A stretch of 64,000 bases of DNA from Pseudomonas asuensis (GTDB lineage Bacteria > Pseudomonadota > Gammaproteobacteria > Pseudomonadales > Pseudomonadaceae): contig NZ_BMNW01000007.1 of NCBI RefSeq assembly GCF_014646755.1, positions 159,202-223,201 on the forward strand, written 5' to 3'. A program made the translations under genes and the position numbers. Numbering within the stretch: the first letter of the stretch is position 1; each line of letters opens with the position of its first letter. Shown here in pieces: positions 1 to 7,542 of the stretch. The notes beneath the pieces were generated by a model that searched no databases, was not told the origin of the DNA, and worked only from the letters and a program-made list of their open reading frames with translations.

Positions 1-1
1 C

Positions 2-481
2 GAACAGACCAACCTCTTGGCACTCAATGCGGCAATCGAAGCTGCACGGGCAGGGGATGCGGGGCGCGGCTTTGCTGTAGTGGCGGATGAAGTAAGGGGT
101 CTGGCTCATCGTACCCAGAGTTCGGCGCGGGAGATCCAGGGCATGATCCAGGAGCTGCAAGCCGATGCAAGTGAAGCGGTTTCTACCATGACCGAAAGCC
201 AGCGTTTCAGCGAGGAGAGTATGAGCATTGCTCAACAGGCCAACGAGCGGCTGAGTTTGATAGCCGATCGCATCACCGATATTGATGGCATGACTCAATC
301 GGTAGCGGCGGCAACAGAAGAGCAAAGCGCAGTGGTGGAGTCGCTTAACGTCGATATCTCTGAAATCAACTCACTCAACCAGCAGGGCGTGGAAAACCTG
401 AACTCGACCCTGGGTGCCTGCCATGCCCTAGAGCAACAGGCCAATCGCCTGGAGCAGCTCGTTTCAAGCTTCAGGATCTAG
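2..481 (+). CDS. Methyl-accepting chemotaxis protein, C-terminal part
   Basis: The window opens inside this gene, so only the last 159 codons are visible. The reading frame begins at base 2 with [18 protein letters not shown] and continues through [18 protein letters not shown], which is the highly conserved hairpin tip of the chemoreceptor signalling domain that contacts CheA and CheW. The rest is the return helix of the long cytoplasmic coiled coil, rich in Glu, Gln and Ala heptads, ending in [10 protein letters not shown]. Family knowledge says such proteins are inner-membrane receptors with a periplasmic ligand domain, but the sensory part lies outside the window, so the ligand is unknown. 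No CheB/CheR-binding pentapeptide tail is present. Confidence 0.95.
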   Translation, partial: EQTNLLALNAAIEAARAGDAGRGFAVVADEVRGLAHRTQSSAREIQGMIQELQADASEAVSTMTESQRFSEESMSIAQQANERLSLIADRITDIDGMTQSVAAATEEQSAVVESLNVDISEINSLNQQGVENLNSTLGACHALEQQANRLEQLVSSFRI

Positions 482-488
482 TACAGGA

Positions 489-515
489 AGTCCCGTTTAC
501 CTAGCGGGGCTTTTT
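489..515 (+). terminator. Rho-independent terminator after the chemoreceptor
   Basis: A 7-bp stem (AGTCCCG / CGGGGCT, one G-U pair) with a 9-nt loop is followed by TTTTT, starting 8 bases after the chemoreceptor stop codon. Confidence 0.65.
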
Positions 516-536
516 AATATCCATATGCTGTAAGGT

Positions 537-715
537 GCAACTCAGTTGCTACCAATCTATGCACTGTTTTCGTGCAGGTTGCACTCATTGTTACCATTGT
601 AAGCACATTTAAGGTGCTTATATTTGCTCATGATGAAACCATTCAGCAGTAGAAAATCAAGAAGTACGCTTCAAAAGTAAGCATATTGTTAGAATTTCGC
701 TTCAAAACGAAGCGA
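537..715. promoter_or_regulatory. Cluster of short inverted repeats upstream of gabP
   Basis: The 303-base gap before gabP contains four dyads: GCAACT-C-AGTTGC (537-549), AAGCAC-N7-GTGCTT (601-619), GCTT-N7-AAGC (about 669-683) and TCGCTTC-N5-GAAGCGA (697-715). The last three share an AAGC/GCTT core. Clustered dyads with a common core just upstream of a catabolic permease suggest operator sites, but the regulator is not encoded next to them and is unknown. No clear sigma-70 promoter could be assigned. Confidence 0.4.
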
Positions 716-784
716 GTAAGGAAGAGTGCTGATAGCTGGCTCATATATTGCTCCCTGAAGATTTTTCCGCTTTAGGTAGCACCT

Positions 785-2179
785 ATGAGCCAAGCACATA
801 ATGAAAACAGCCTTTCTCCAGCTCTAAAGCCCCGCCATGTCACTATGCTTTCAATCGCCGGGGTAATTGGTGCTGGTTTATTTGTAGGATCCGGTCATGC
901 TATTGCAGCTGCAGGCCCAGCGGTTTTACTGGCTTATGCCTTAGCAGGCACATTGGTTGTCCTGGTTATGCGAATGTTAGGTGAGATGGCTGTTGCCTCA
1001 CCGGATACAGGTTCTTTTTCTTCCTATGCACAGCGTGGTATCGGGCGTTGGGCAGGCTTTACCATTGGTTGGTTGTACTGGTGGTTTTGGGTACTGGTTA
1101 TTCCACTTGAAGCCGTGGCAGCCGCCGCTATTCTGAACTCCTGGTTTCCTGTAGTGGCCACGTGGCAATTTGCACTTGCCATTACCGCTCTTCTTACTAT
1201 TACCAACCTGTTCAGTGTTGCCAAATACGGTGAGTTCGAGTTCTGGTTTGCGCTACTCAAGGTAATGGCTATTGTCGCCTTTATAGCGCTGGGTGCATTT
1301 GCTCTGGCAGGTGGTTTACCGGGACGAGAGGTCAGCGGCCTAGGGCGTTTGATGGAAATGACCGGTGGGTTTATGCCCCACGGTTTCGGTGCTGTACTCG
1401 GTGCCTTGCTGACTACGATGTTCAGCTTTATGGGGACTGAGATCGTAACAATTGCAGCGGCTGAGTCCAAAGATCCTTCCAAGCAGATCAGTAAGGCGAC
1501 CAATTCGGTCATCTGGCGTATCGCCCTGTTCTATCTGGTCTCAATTTTCCTGGTTGTTTCCATGGTCCCATGGAACGACCCGCAATTGCCTGTCGTAGGC
1601 TCCTATCAACGCGCCCTTGAAGTAATGTCCATTCCCAATGCCAAGTTGATTGTGGATATTGTGGTACTGGTTGCCGTTGCGAGCTGCCTGAACTCGGCAC
1701 TGTATACCGCTTCGCGTATGCTGTTCTCCCTAAGCCGACGTGGTGATGCGCCCGCAGCAACAGGACGTGTTTCGGCAAACGGCGTACCCCGTGCGGCAGT
1801 TCTGGCCAGTACCGCTGTGGGCTTTATGAGCACCATTGCGAATTACACCATGCCGGAAGCTGTTTTTGGGTTCCTGCTGGCCACTTCTGGCGCTGTCGCA
1901 CTGTTGGTTTACTTGGTTATTGCCGCTTCGCAGTTGCGCTTGCGCCATAAGTTGGAGTCTCGGGGCGAAGCGATCGAGTTCCGCATGTGGCTGTTCCCTT
2001 ACCTGACATGGGCCGTCATTATTTTCATCGTAGGTGCGCTGACCGTCATGCTGTTCAGCGAGGCACACCGTATGGAAATCATGGCGACGGGCCTTCTGGC
2101 CTTGATCGTAGTGGCCATCGGCAATGTGGTAGGCAAGCGCAATGCTGCTGTGGCTCAGACACCTGCAGCGACCGTTTAA
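785..2179 (+). CDS. gabP: GABA permease (APC family)
   Basis: A 464-residue inner-membrane amino-acid permease of the APC superfamily, very close in wording and length to bacterial GabP, which imports 4-aminobutyrate with protons. Visible signatures are LKPRHVTMLSIAGVIGAGLFVGSG at residues 14-37 (the unwound TM1 substrate motif), GEMAVASPDTGSFSSYA in TM2, GWLYWWFWVLVIPLEA in TM3 and FSFMGTEIVTIAAAES in TM6, and about twelve hydrophobic segments overall. It stands alone: no gabD or gabT is nearby, and the gap upstream carries a set of dyad elements. A shared bidirectional terminator separates it from mntH. Other basic or aromatic amino acids remain possible substrates, since APC specificity cannot be read reliably from sequence. 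Confidence 0.85.
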   Translation: MSQAHNENSLSPALKPRHVTMLSIAGVIGAGLFVGSGHAIAAAGPAVLLAYALAGTLVVLVMRMLGEMAVASPDTGSFSSYAQRGIGRWAGFTIGWLYWWFWVLVIPLEAVAAAAILNSWFPVVATWQFALAITALLTITNLFSVAKYGEFEFWFALLKVMAIVAFIALGAFALAGGLPGREVSGLGRLMEMTGGFMPHGFGAVLGALLTTMFSFMGTEIVTIAAAESKDPSKQISKATNSVIWRIALFYLVSIFLVVSMVPWNDPQLPVVGSYQRALEVMSIPNAKLIVDIVVLVAVASCLNSALYTASRMLFSLSRRGDAPAATGRVSANGVPRAAVLASTAVGFMSTIANYTMPEAVFGFLLATSGAVALLVYLVIAASQLRLRHKLESRGEAIEFRMWLFPYLTWAVIIFIVGALTVMLFSEAHRMEIMATGLLALIVVAIGNVVGKRNAAVAQTPAATV

Positions 2180-2209
2180 AGCCGCTGAAAGGCGGTTAGG
2201 AAATCCCTG

Positions 2210-2251
2210 AAATAAAAAGCCAGAATCGGAAACGATCCTGGCTTTTTATTT
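2210..2251. terminator. Bidirectional terminator between gabP and mntH
   Basis: A long stem (AAATAAAAAGCCAG pairing with CTGGCTTTTTATTT, extended by ATCG/CGAT around a GAAA tetraloop) lies between two convergent genes. An A-tract on one side and a T-tract on the other make it functional in both directions. Confidence 0.85.
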
Positions 2252-2300
2252 ATGCAGTTTGGCTTAGCGCCAGCTGCTCAATCATTGATAGGCCATAGCC

Positions 2301-3662
2301 CTACAGGATTGCGCCTCCCTGACCCATAAGCACATCGAAAAGCAGCTTGATATTCAACGCGACGATCAGAAGGGCGATGAACCATGCCAATGCCGCCACG
2401 CCACGGCTGATAGCAAAGCTGCCCATCAGTTTGCGATCCGATACGAAACGTACCAGCGGGATCACCGCAAAAGGTAATTGCATGGACAACACGACCTGGC
2501 TCAAGACCAGCAATTTGGCAGTGCCGCTTTCTCCATACAAAATGGTGACGGCAACGACTGGAATAATGGCCAGTCCGCGGGTGATCAGTCGACGGGCCCA
2601 ATCTGGCAGACGCAGGTTGAGAAAGCCTTCCATCACGATCTGACCCGCCAGGGTTGCGGTCACGGTGGAGTTTATTCCTGAGGCAAGTAACGCTACCGCA
2701 AACAGTATCGAGGCGATACCTACCCCTAGCATGGGGGATAAGAGGTGGTAAGCCTGATCGATTTCTTCGACGTCCGTACGCCCGGCCTGGTGAAAGACAG
2801 CCGCTGCCGTAATCAGAATGGCTGCATTGACAAACAGGGCTAACATAAGGGCAATGGTACTGTCCGCTACGGCCCAGCGGATGCCCTGGCGGCGGCCCTC
2901 TTCAGTCCGCGCATAGGCACGTGTTTGCACAATGGACGAATGCAGGTAAAGGTTATGCGGCATGACAGTCGCACCGATAATGCCTATGGCCAGGTACAAG
3001 GCTTCCGGGTTTGTCACAACCTCTGCTTGAGGCAAAAAGCCCTGAAGGATCTCACCTATTGCTGGCTGGGCCAGCATCATCTGGATGCCAAAGCAGGCAA
3101 AGATGATCGTCAGAAGAGAGATGACGAATGCTTCCAGCCAGCGAAACCCACGGCGCATCAGCAGCAGAATGATGAAGACATCTGCTGCGGTAATGATCGC
3201 TCCCCAGACCAAAGGGATGCCGAACAGCAGATTCAAGGCAATGGCTGTACCAATGACCTCTGCTAGATCGCAGGCAATGATTGCCACCTCACAGGCGATC
3301 CAGAGCAGGAAGTTGACTGGCCTTGAGTATTGACGACGACACGCCTGGGCCAGATCCAGACCTGAAGCGATACCCAATCGTGCTGCCAGTGCCTGGAGCA
3401 GAATGGCCATGAGGTTGGACAGCAGGATCACTGACAACAACATATAGCCAAACTTGGAGCCGCCCGCGAGATCGGTTGCCCAGTTGCCCGGGTCCATGTA
3501 GCCCACGGACACCATATAGCCGGGACCCACAAAGGCCATCAGCCGACGTAGCCAGTGACCAGTTACAGGAACAGGCACGCTGGCGTTCATTCTCCCCAAA
3601 CTGGGGCGCGGTTCTTCCTGGGCACCCCAAGAGGATGCTGCATAAGTAGCCGACTCTTTCAT
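2301..3662 (-). CDS. mntH: Manganese transporter of the NRAMP family
   Basis: Proton-coupled divalent metal (chiefly Mn2+) importer of the inner membrane. The 453-residue protein has the NRAMP TM1 metal motif DPGN at residues 57-60 and the TM6 motif MPHN at 234-237 followed by LYLHSS, which are the metal-coordinating segments of the family, plus about eleven hydrophobic helices. It is about 40 residues longer at the N-terminus than the 412-residue E. coli protein; a second in-frame ATG at residue 25 could be the true start, and the ribosome-binding signal does not decide between them. The gene is divergent from mntR, and a near-perfect MntR box lies 42 bases upstream, so repression by Mn-loaded MntR is the expected control. 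Confidence 0.93.
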   Translation of the reverse strand: MKESATYAASSWGAQEEPRPSLGRMNASVPVPVTGHWLRRLMAFVGPGYMVSVGYMDPGNWATDLAGGSKFGYMLLSVILLSNLMAILLQALAARLGIASGLDLAQACRRQYSRPVNFLLWIACEVAIIACDLAEVIGTAIALNLLFGIPLVWGAIITAADVFIILLLMRRGFRWLEAFVISLLTIIFACFGIQMMLAQPAIGEILQGFLPQAEVVTNPEALYLAIGIIGATVMPHNLYLHSSIVQTRAYARTEEGRRQGIRWAVADSTIALMLALFVNAAILITAAAVFHQAGRTDVEEIDQAYHLLSPMLGVGIASILFAVALLASGINSTVTATLAGQIVMEGFLNLRLPDWARRLITRGLAIIPVVAVTILYGESGTAKLLVLSQVVLSMQLPFAVIPLVRFVSDRKLMGSFAISRGVAALAWFIALLIVALNIKLLFDVLMGQGGAIL

Positions 3663-3703
3663 GTAATGAGCGCTCGCAATGGTTGTACAACGTAATACAT
3701 ATG

Positions 3704-3725
3704 AAACTTAGCCTAGGCTAAGTTT
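3704..3725. promoter_or_regulatory. MntR box between mntH and mntR
   Basis: A perfect 22-bp palindrome with half-sites AACTTAGC and GCTAAGTT around CTAG. The known E. coli MntR operator has half-sites AACATAGC and GCTATGTT with a 4-bp centre, so this differs by one symmetric position. It sits in the divergent mntH/mntR intergenic region. Confidence 0.85.
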
Positions 3726-3860
3726 CCAAGCACGGGCAATAAAACTTATCTATTTCAAGGATTGACTATTAAAAATTTGGGTGTTGCGTAGGCAATCGGT
3801 CAGAATAGGAAGGCCCTACCTGTACGTACGGGGCACTTGATTCATTCTGGAGAATGCGTG

Positions 3861-4319
3861 GTGAACAAAGTTCGAGGCGAAGCGGTATCGATGAAACCCC
3901 TGATAGAGGCTTCCGTGCATATGGAAGGCTTTCAGCAGGTGCGCGAGGCGCATCGACAGGAGCTCATTGAAGATTACGTCGAACTGATTTCCGATCTGAT
4001 TCACGCCCATGGCGAGGCACGTCAAATTGATATCGCGACCCGCATAGGCGTTGCCCAGCCTACAGTGGCGAAGATGCTCAAGCGGCTCGTTACATGCGGC
4101 TATGTTGTTCAGAAGCCTTACCGCGGTATCTTCCTGACGCCGGAAGGGGAGGCGCTTGCACAGGCCAGTCGAGAACGACACCATATAGTCGAGTCTTTTC
4201 TGCTGGCCTTGGGCATCGATCCAAGTGTTGCTCGACGCGACGCAGAGGGCATCGAGCACCATGTCAGCCGCGAAACGCTAGACGTCTTCCGTCGCTTCGT
4301 CGAGGCCAACCGCACCTGA
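3861..4319 (+). CDS. mntR: Manganese-responsive DtxR-family regulator
   Basis: Mn2+-dependent transcription factor, about 152 residues from the GTG at 3861. It aligns through its whole length with E. coli Mnt[27 protein letters not shown] at the start of the domain, then the winged helix containing [20 protein letters not shown], then the dimerization/metal domain with [19 protein letters not shown]. Glu and His residues typical of the metal sites ([15 protein letters not shown]) are present. A GGAGA ribosome-binding site at 3848-3852 favours a GTG start at 3858 or 3861 over the upstream TTG at 3837. It faces mntH across an MntR box; a related site precedes mntP about 7 kb away, so it likely represses import and activates export. 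Confidence 0.93.
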   Translation: MNKVRGEAVSMKPLIEASVHMEGFQQVREAHRQELIEDYVELISDLIHAHGEARQIDIATRIGVAQPTVAKMLKRLVTCGYVVQKPYRGIFLTPEGEALAQASRERHHIVESFLLALGIDPSVARRDAEGIEHHVSRETLDVFRRFVEANRT

Positions 4320-4328
4320 GCACAACGT

Positions 4329-4904
4329 TCAGGTCAGATCGTGCAGCGGCTTACCTAATGCCGGTTCGACAGTAAAGCATGAGAAGGTAACCTCCAGTCC
4401 GGCGCGCTCGGGGGTACAGCAAAAAGGGCCGACCTCTACTGCACTGGAGCTCGGGAAAGAGGCCAGCCTGAGGAGAGGCCAACGTTGAGCGTCCAGCGAA
4501 TATTGGATTCTCAAGGCATTGTCCTTAAGGGTTGCCCTGAGCCAAAAGGTATCAGGTTCGCCCGGCAGGCTACCTACCGCCCAGTCTGACTGACCGTGCG
4601 TCAGCACACTGCCAATGAGTCGCTGGCCGTCACTGACCTCTAGACCTGCTTTACACCAAGTGGTGTCGTCCAGACGGATCATGAGTCCTGCCTGGTCATA
4701 AAGCTCACTGAAGCGACCTTCTACTTTTACCGTAGCAGTGAACTCAGCTCCGGCATTGACATGAAACCAGTGTCCGGTGTCTCGAATAAAGCCATAGTAT
4801 GTCTCGCGCCAGAAGTCGGTATGGGCATCTGTCATGACGCACAATCGATCGTTCTCAAGAGTCCATTGACCGGGCTCGTTCAACCATTCACAGCGATTCC
4901 ACAT
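4329..4904 (-). CDS. DUF1349 domain protein
   Basis: A 191-residue soluble protein of the DUF1349 family, which has a concanavalin-like beta-sandwich fold; its biochemical role is not established. Recognisable family wording includes TDFWRETYYGF near residues 28-38, HVNAGAEFTATVKVEG, YDQAGLMIRLDDTTWCKAGLE, and LRIQYSLDAQRWPLLRLASF. No signal peptide is visible, so it is probably cytoplasmic. It is the last gene of a minus-strand run after the MFS transporter and the acetyltransferase, with only 17 bases separating it from the latter, which suggests co-transcription and a possible link to sugar or glycan handling. That link is inference from the neighbours only. Confidence 0.85.
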   Translation of the reverse strand: MWNRCEWLNEPGQWTLENDRLCVMTDAHTDFWRETYYGFIRDTGHWFHVNAGAEFTATVKVEGRFSELYDQAGLMIRLDDTTWCKAGLEVSDGQRLIGSVLTHGQSDWAVGSLPGEPDTFWLRATLKDNALRIQYSLDAQRWPLLRLASFPSSSAVEVGPFCCTPERAGLEVTFSCFTVEPALGKPLHDLT

Positions 4905-4921
4905 GGCATGGGTTCCGATAT

Positions 4922-5509
4922 CTAGATTGATTGATAGCGGAGGCGATCAGCCTCGCCGATTTCCCTGACAACCCGGCATGGGTTACCTACTGCAACCCTA
5001 TGGGCCGGGATGTCCTTGGTCACAACGCTGCCGGCACCGATAACAGCCCCTTCCCCAATCGTCACGCCGGGCAGGACGGTAACGCCCCCACCAATCCAGA
5101 CGTTGTCGCCAAGGGTAATGGGTCGTGCATACTCCAGACCCTGGTTTCTGCGTTCCGCATCCAACGGATGGCCAGCCGTATAAAGGCCCACATTAGGCGC
5201 AATGAATACATTACTGCCAATGCAGACCTTGGCGCAGTCCAGAATGACCAGGTTTACATTGGCGTAGAAGTTTTCGCCCAACTCAATGTTGTAACCGTAG
5301 TCACAGTGGAAAGGTGTCTCGATGATGAGGTGCTTGCCCGTTTTGCCCAGCAGTGCTTTTAAAATACGTTCTTTGCCCTCAAGGTCTCGAGGGTCCAGAT
5401 GGTTGTATTCATGCACTTTAACCTTGGCTTCCAGGCGCTGGTGGATAAGCTCGGCATTGTTATTGGCGTCATAGAGCAGGCCGGCCGCGGCTTTTTCACG
5501 CTCATTCAT
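4922..5509 (-). CDS. Maltose/galactoside-type O-acetyltransferase
   Basis: Cytoplasmic acyltransferase of the left-handed beta-helix (hexapeptide repeat) family, 195 residues from the ATG whose codon overlaps the end of the preceding MFS gene. The N-terminal Maa cap (MNEREKAAAGLLYDANNNAEL) is followed by hexapeptide turns: IGSNVFIAPNVGLYTAGH with the likely catalytic His in AGHPLD, IGGGVTVLPGVTIGEGAVIGAGSVVTKDIP and the closing VAVGNPCRVV. Family members transfer acetyl from acetyl-CoA to maltose, glucose or galactosides. The ribosome-binding site AGGGAAC sits inside the MFS coding end, so the two genes are probably translationally coupled. The exact acceptor sugar cannot be told from sequence. 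Confidence 0.9.
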   Translation of the reverse strand: MNEREKAAAGLLYDANNNAELIHQRLEAKVKVHEYNHLDPRDLEGKERILKALLGKTGKHLIIETPFHCDYGYNIELGENFYANVNLVILDCAKVCIGSNVFIAPNVGLYTAGHPLDAERRNQGLEYARPITLGDNVWIGGGVTVLPGVTIGEGAVIGAGSVVTKDIPAHRVAVGNPCRVVREIGEADRLRYQSI

Positions 5510-6713
5510 GGCAGGTTCCCTTGATCTGATTGGGGGTAGATGCTCGGCTTCCACGTACGGCAGGAGCCAGCAGGACCGTAGTCGCTACCAGTACCAGCAC
5601 CACGACCATGGCCATGCGCAATCCATAGGCTTGTCCGATAAAGCCCAACGAAGGTGGGCCAATCAGAAAGGCGAGATAGCCTACCGTTGCAACGGCTGCG
5701 ACCCGTTTGGCGGGTTGTTCGCCAGACTCGCCAGCAGCGGAAATACCCACAGGAAAACCCAACGACGCACCCAACCCCCAGAAAAGGACGGAGGCCGCCG
5801 CCAGCACAGGATTATCCGAGAAAGACACCAGAGCAATCCCCAGCGCGCCAGACACGGCACTGGCACGAATGACCGCTTCGCGACTGAACCGCTGAAGGAT
5901 GTAGGTCCCTGAAAAGCGGCCTATTGTCATGGCAGTGGTAAAGCCTGCATAGACAAGCGCACTGGAGGCGGGATCAAAGCCGTGTCCATCGACCATCAAG
6001 AGCGGCAGCCAGTCGGTCGCTGAGCCTTCTGCAAGGGCAAGCGCCAGAACGATCAGGCCGATCATGATCAAGGTCTTGTCTTTCCAGGGTTTGAATGGCG
6101 CAGTAGTAGGTTGCTGTTCGGCGCCTTTGGCTGTAAGGGTCTGCCCTGTCCCTGAAGGAATCGCAAAACAAGCCCAAAGGCAGGGTAGTAAGGTTGTAGC
6201 GCCCATAAGGATCAGGTGCCAGAAGACCGAAAGCGAAAGATAGGTAAGGCCCAGGCTGATCAGTGAGCCTACCAGCGTCCCGAGGCTGAAGCAGCCATGT
6301 AACGCTGGCAGGAGAGGCCTGCGTGTCGTGGTTTCAAGTTCGGCCCCCTCGATGTTGATCGCAATATCCGAAAGACCCATTCCCAGACCAAAGAGAAGAA
6401 GTCCAGCAAAGACACCCATTGCCAGCGAGGCGGTAGAGGCGCCAGCAATCGCTAAAAATCCCAGGTATACCAGGACGAACCCGACAATGATGACCGGACG
6501 GGTTCCAAAACGTGTTACCAGGCGACCTGATGCGAGTACACCCAGCATGGCGCCTAAGGACAAGCCAAACAGGATCATCCCCATTTCGCTGGTCGAGGCA
6601 TTCAACAGGTCACGGATATCGGGCGTCCGGGTTACCCAAGAGGCCAGCAGAAGTCCGGGGATCAGAAACAATACAAAAAGAGCAGTACGTCTACGTCGAA
6701 TCGCGGAAGTCAC
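5502..6713 (-). CDS. MFS transporter (YbjJ-like)
   Basis: A 403-residue major facilitator with twelve predicted membrane helices. The family motif between helices 2 and 3 appears as GRLVTRFGTRPVI, and the overall wording (SWVTRTPDIRDLLNASTSEMGMILFGLSLGAMLG, GLGMGLSDIAINIEGAELE) resembles the YbjJ/fucose-permease-like branch, whose substrates are mostly unknown. The start is a GTG at 6713 with GGAG seven bases upstream. It is first in a three-gene minus-strand operon with the acetyltransferase and the DUF1349 protein and is divergent from a TetR-family gene; a perfect palindrome lies between the two promoters. An exporter controlled by that TetR protein is the simplest reading; the substrate is unknown. 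Confidence 0.88.
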   Translation of the reverse strand: MTSAIRRRRTALFVLFLIPGLLLASWVTRTPDIRDLLNASTSEMGMILFGLSLGAMLGVLASGRLVTRFGTRPVIIVGFVLVYLGFLAIAGASTASLAMGVFAGLLLFGLGMGLSDIAINIEGAELETTTRRPLLPALHGCFSLGTLVGSLISLGLTYLSLSVFWHLILMGATTLLPCLWACFAIPSGTGQTLTAKGAEQQPTTAPFKPWKDKTLIMIGLIVLALALAEGSATDWLPLLMVDGHGFDPASSALVYAGFTTAMTIGRFSGTYILQRFSREAVIRASAVSGALGIALVSFSDNPVLAAASVLFWGLGASLGFPVGISAAGESGEQPAKRVAAVATVGYLAFLIGPPSLGFIGQAYGLRMAMVVVLVLVATTVLLAPAVRGSRASTPNQIKGTCHE

Positions 6714-6752
6714 AGATTTACTCCATGCCAGGTAAAACGAGAATCAAGGCTT

Positions 6753-6772
6753 ATGTGTACGTTCGTACACAT
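6753..6772. promoter_or_regulatory. Probable TetR operator
   Basis: Perfect 20-bp palindrome with arms ATGTGTACG and CGTACACAT around TT, in the intergenic space between the divergent MFS and TetR genes. Length, symmetry and position fit a TetR-family operator controlling both directions. Confidence 0.7.
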
Positions 6773-6846
6773 GGTAGCCTGTTCGTTCCATCCGTCCACC
6801 CGACAGGCATCCTTCCATTGCCTTATTTTCTGGAGACTGACACGGC

Positions 6847-7398
6847 ATGCCCTCAGAACGACGCCTTGACCCGGAACGGAAGAGTCGCATTGTCGATGCC
6901 ACGCTCGAGGTCATTGCGCGAGATGGCGTTTCTGGCGCGACTCACCGACGCATTGCAGCGGTGGCCGATGTGCCATTAGGGTCGATGACCTATCACTTTG
7001 ATGGTATTGAGCATCTGCTTGAAGAAGCATTTACCCGCTTCGCCTTATCCATCTCTGTCAAGTTCGATGAATTGTTAGGGGCGGCCAAAACCCCGGAACA
7101 AGCCCAGGAAGCCGTAGCGGATGTGATCTGTGGGGATTTCTGGAGTAAAGACAACGGACGGGTACTGACCCTGTGCTACGAGCTTTACGCCTATGCAAGC
7201 CGTAACCCCAGCATGAAGTCGATCATGCAGGACTGGATGTCTCGTAGTCAGCGGGCATTGTCACAGCATTTCGACACGCGTACGGCTATAGCACTTGATG
7301 CACTGATCGAGGGGTTGACCATTCACCGCTCTGTTGAACGTGAGCCGACGACACGCGCTGAAGTGCTGAGAATCATCAGGCTGATCGTCGAAGGATGA
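6847..7398 (+). CDS. TetR-family transcriptional regulator
   Basis: A 183-residue one-component regulator. The N-terminal helix-turn-helix is clear: RKSRIVDATLEVIARDGVSGATHRRIAAVADVPLGSMTYHFDGIEHLLEEAF at residues 11-62, matching the TetR_N pattern in which YHF closes the recognition helix. The C-terminal ligand-binding half is helical and not informative about the ligand, although the phrase SKDNGRVLTLCYELYAYASRNP is typical of TetR proteins that control efflux. It is divergent from the MFS operon with a perfect 20-bp palindrome between, so it probably represses both itself and the transporter until a ligand binds. Confidence 0.9.
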   Translation: MPSERRLDPERKSRIVDATLEVIARDGVSGATHRRIAAVADVPLGSMTYHFDGIEHLLEEAFTRFALSISVKFDELLGAAKTPEQAQEAVADVICGDFWSKDNGRVLTLCYELYAYASRNPSMKSIMQDWMSRSQRALSQHFDTRTAIALDALIEGLTIHRSVEREPTTRAEVLRIIRLIVEG

Positions 7399-7432
7399 AT
7401 GCTCTTATGAAACCAGGATTCGCTTGCACGAT

Positions 7433-7453
7433 ATAGTTAATTATATTAACTAT
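7433..7453. promoter_or_regulatory. AT-rich palindrome upstream of the tannase-family gene
   Basis: Arms ATAGTTAAT and ATTAACTAT around TAT form a perfect 21-bp dyad, about 90 bases before the esterase start codon. It could be an operator for the esterase gene; the cognate regulator is unknown. Confidence 0.4.
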
Positions 7454-7542
7454 TAGGCGGGATGATAGCCGCGGCTACCTGCGGCCCTTCCTCCCGTATT
7501 GCTATTTGACTGCTCCGACAATAAACACAAGAAGGATGCACC

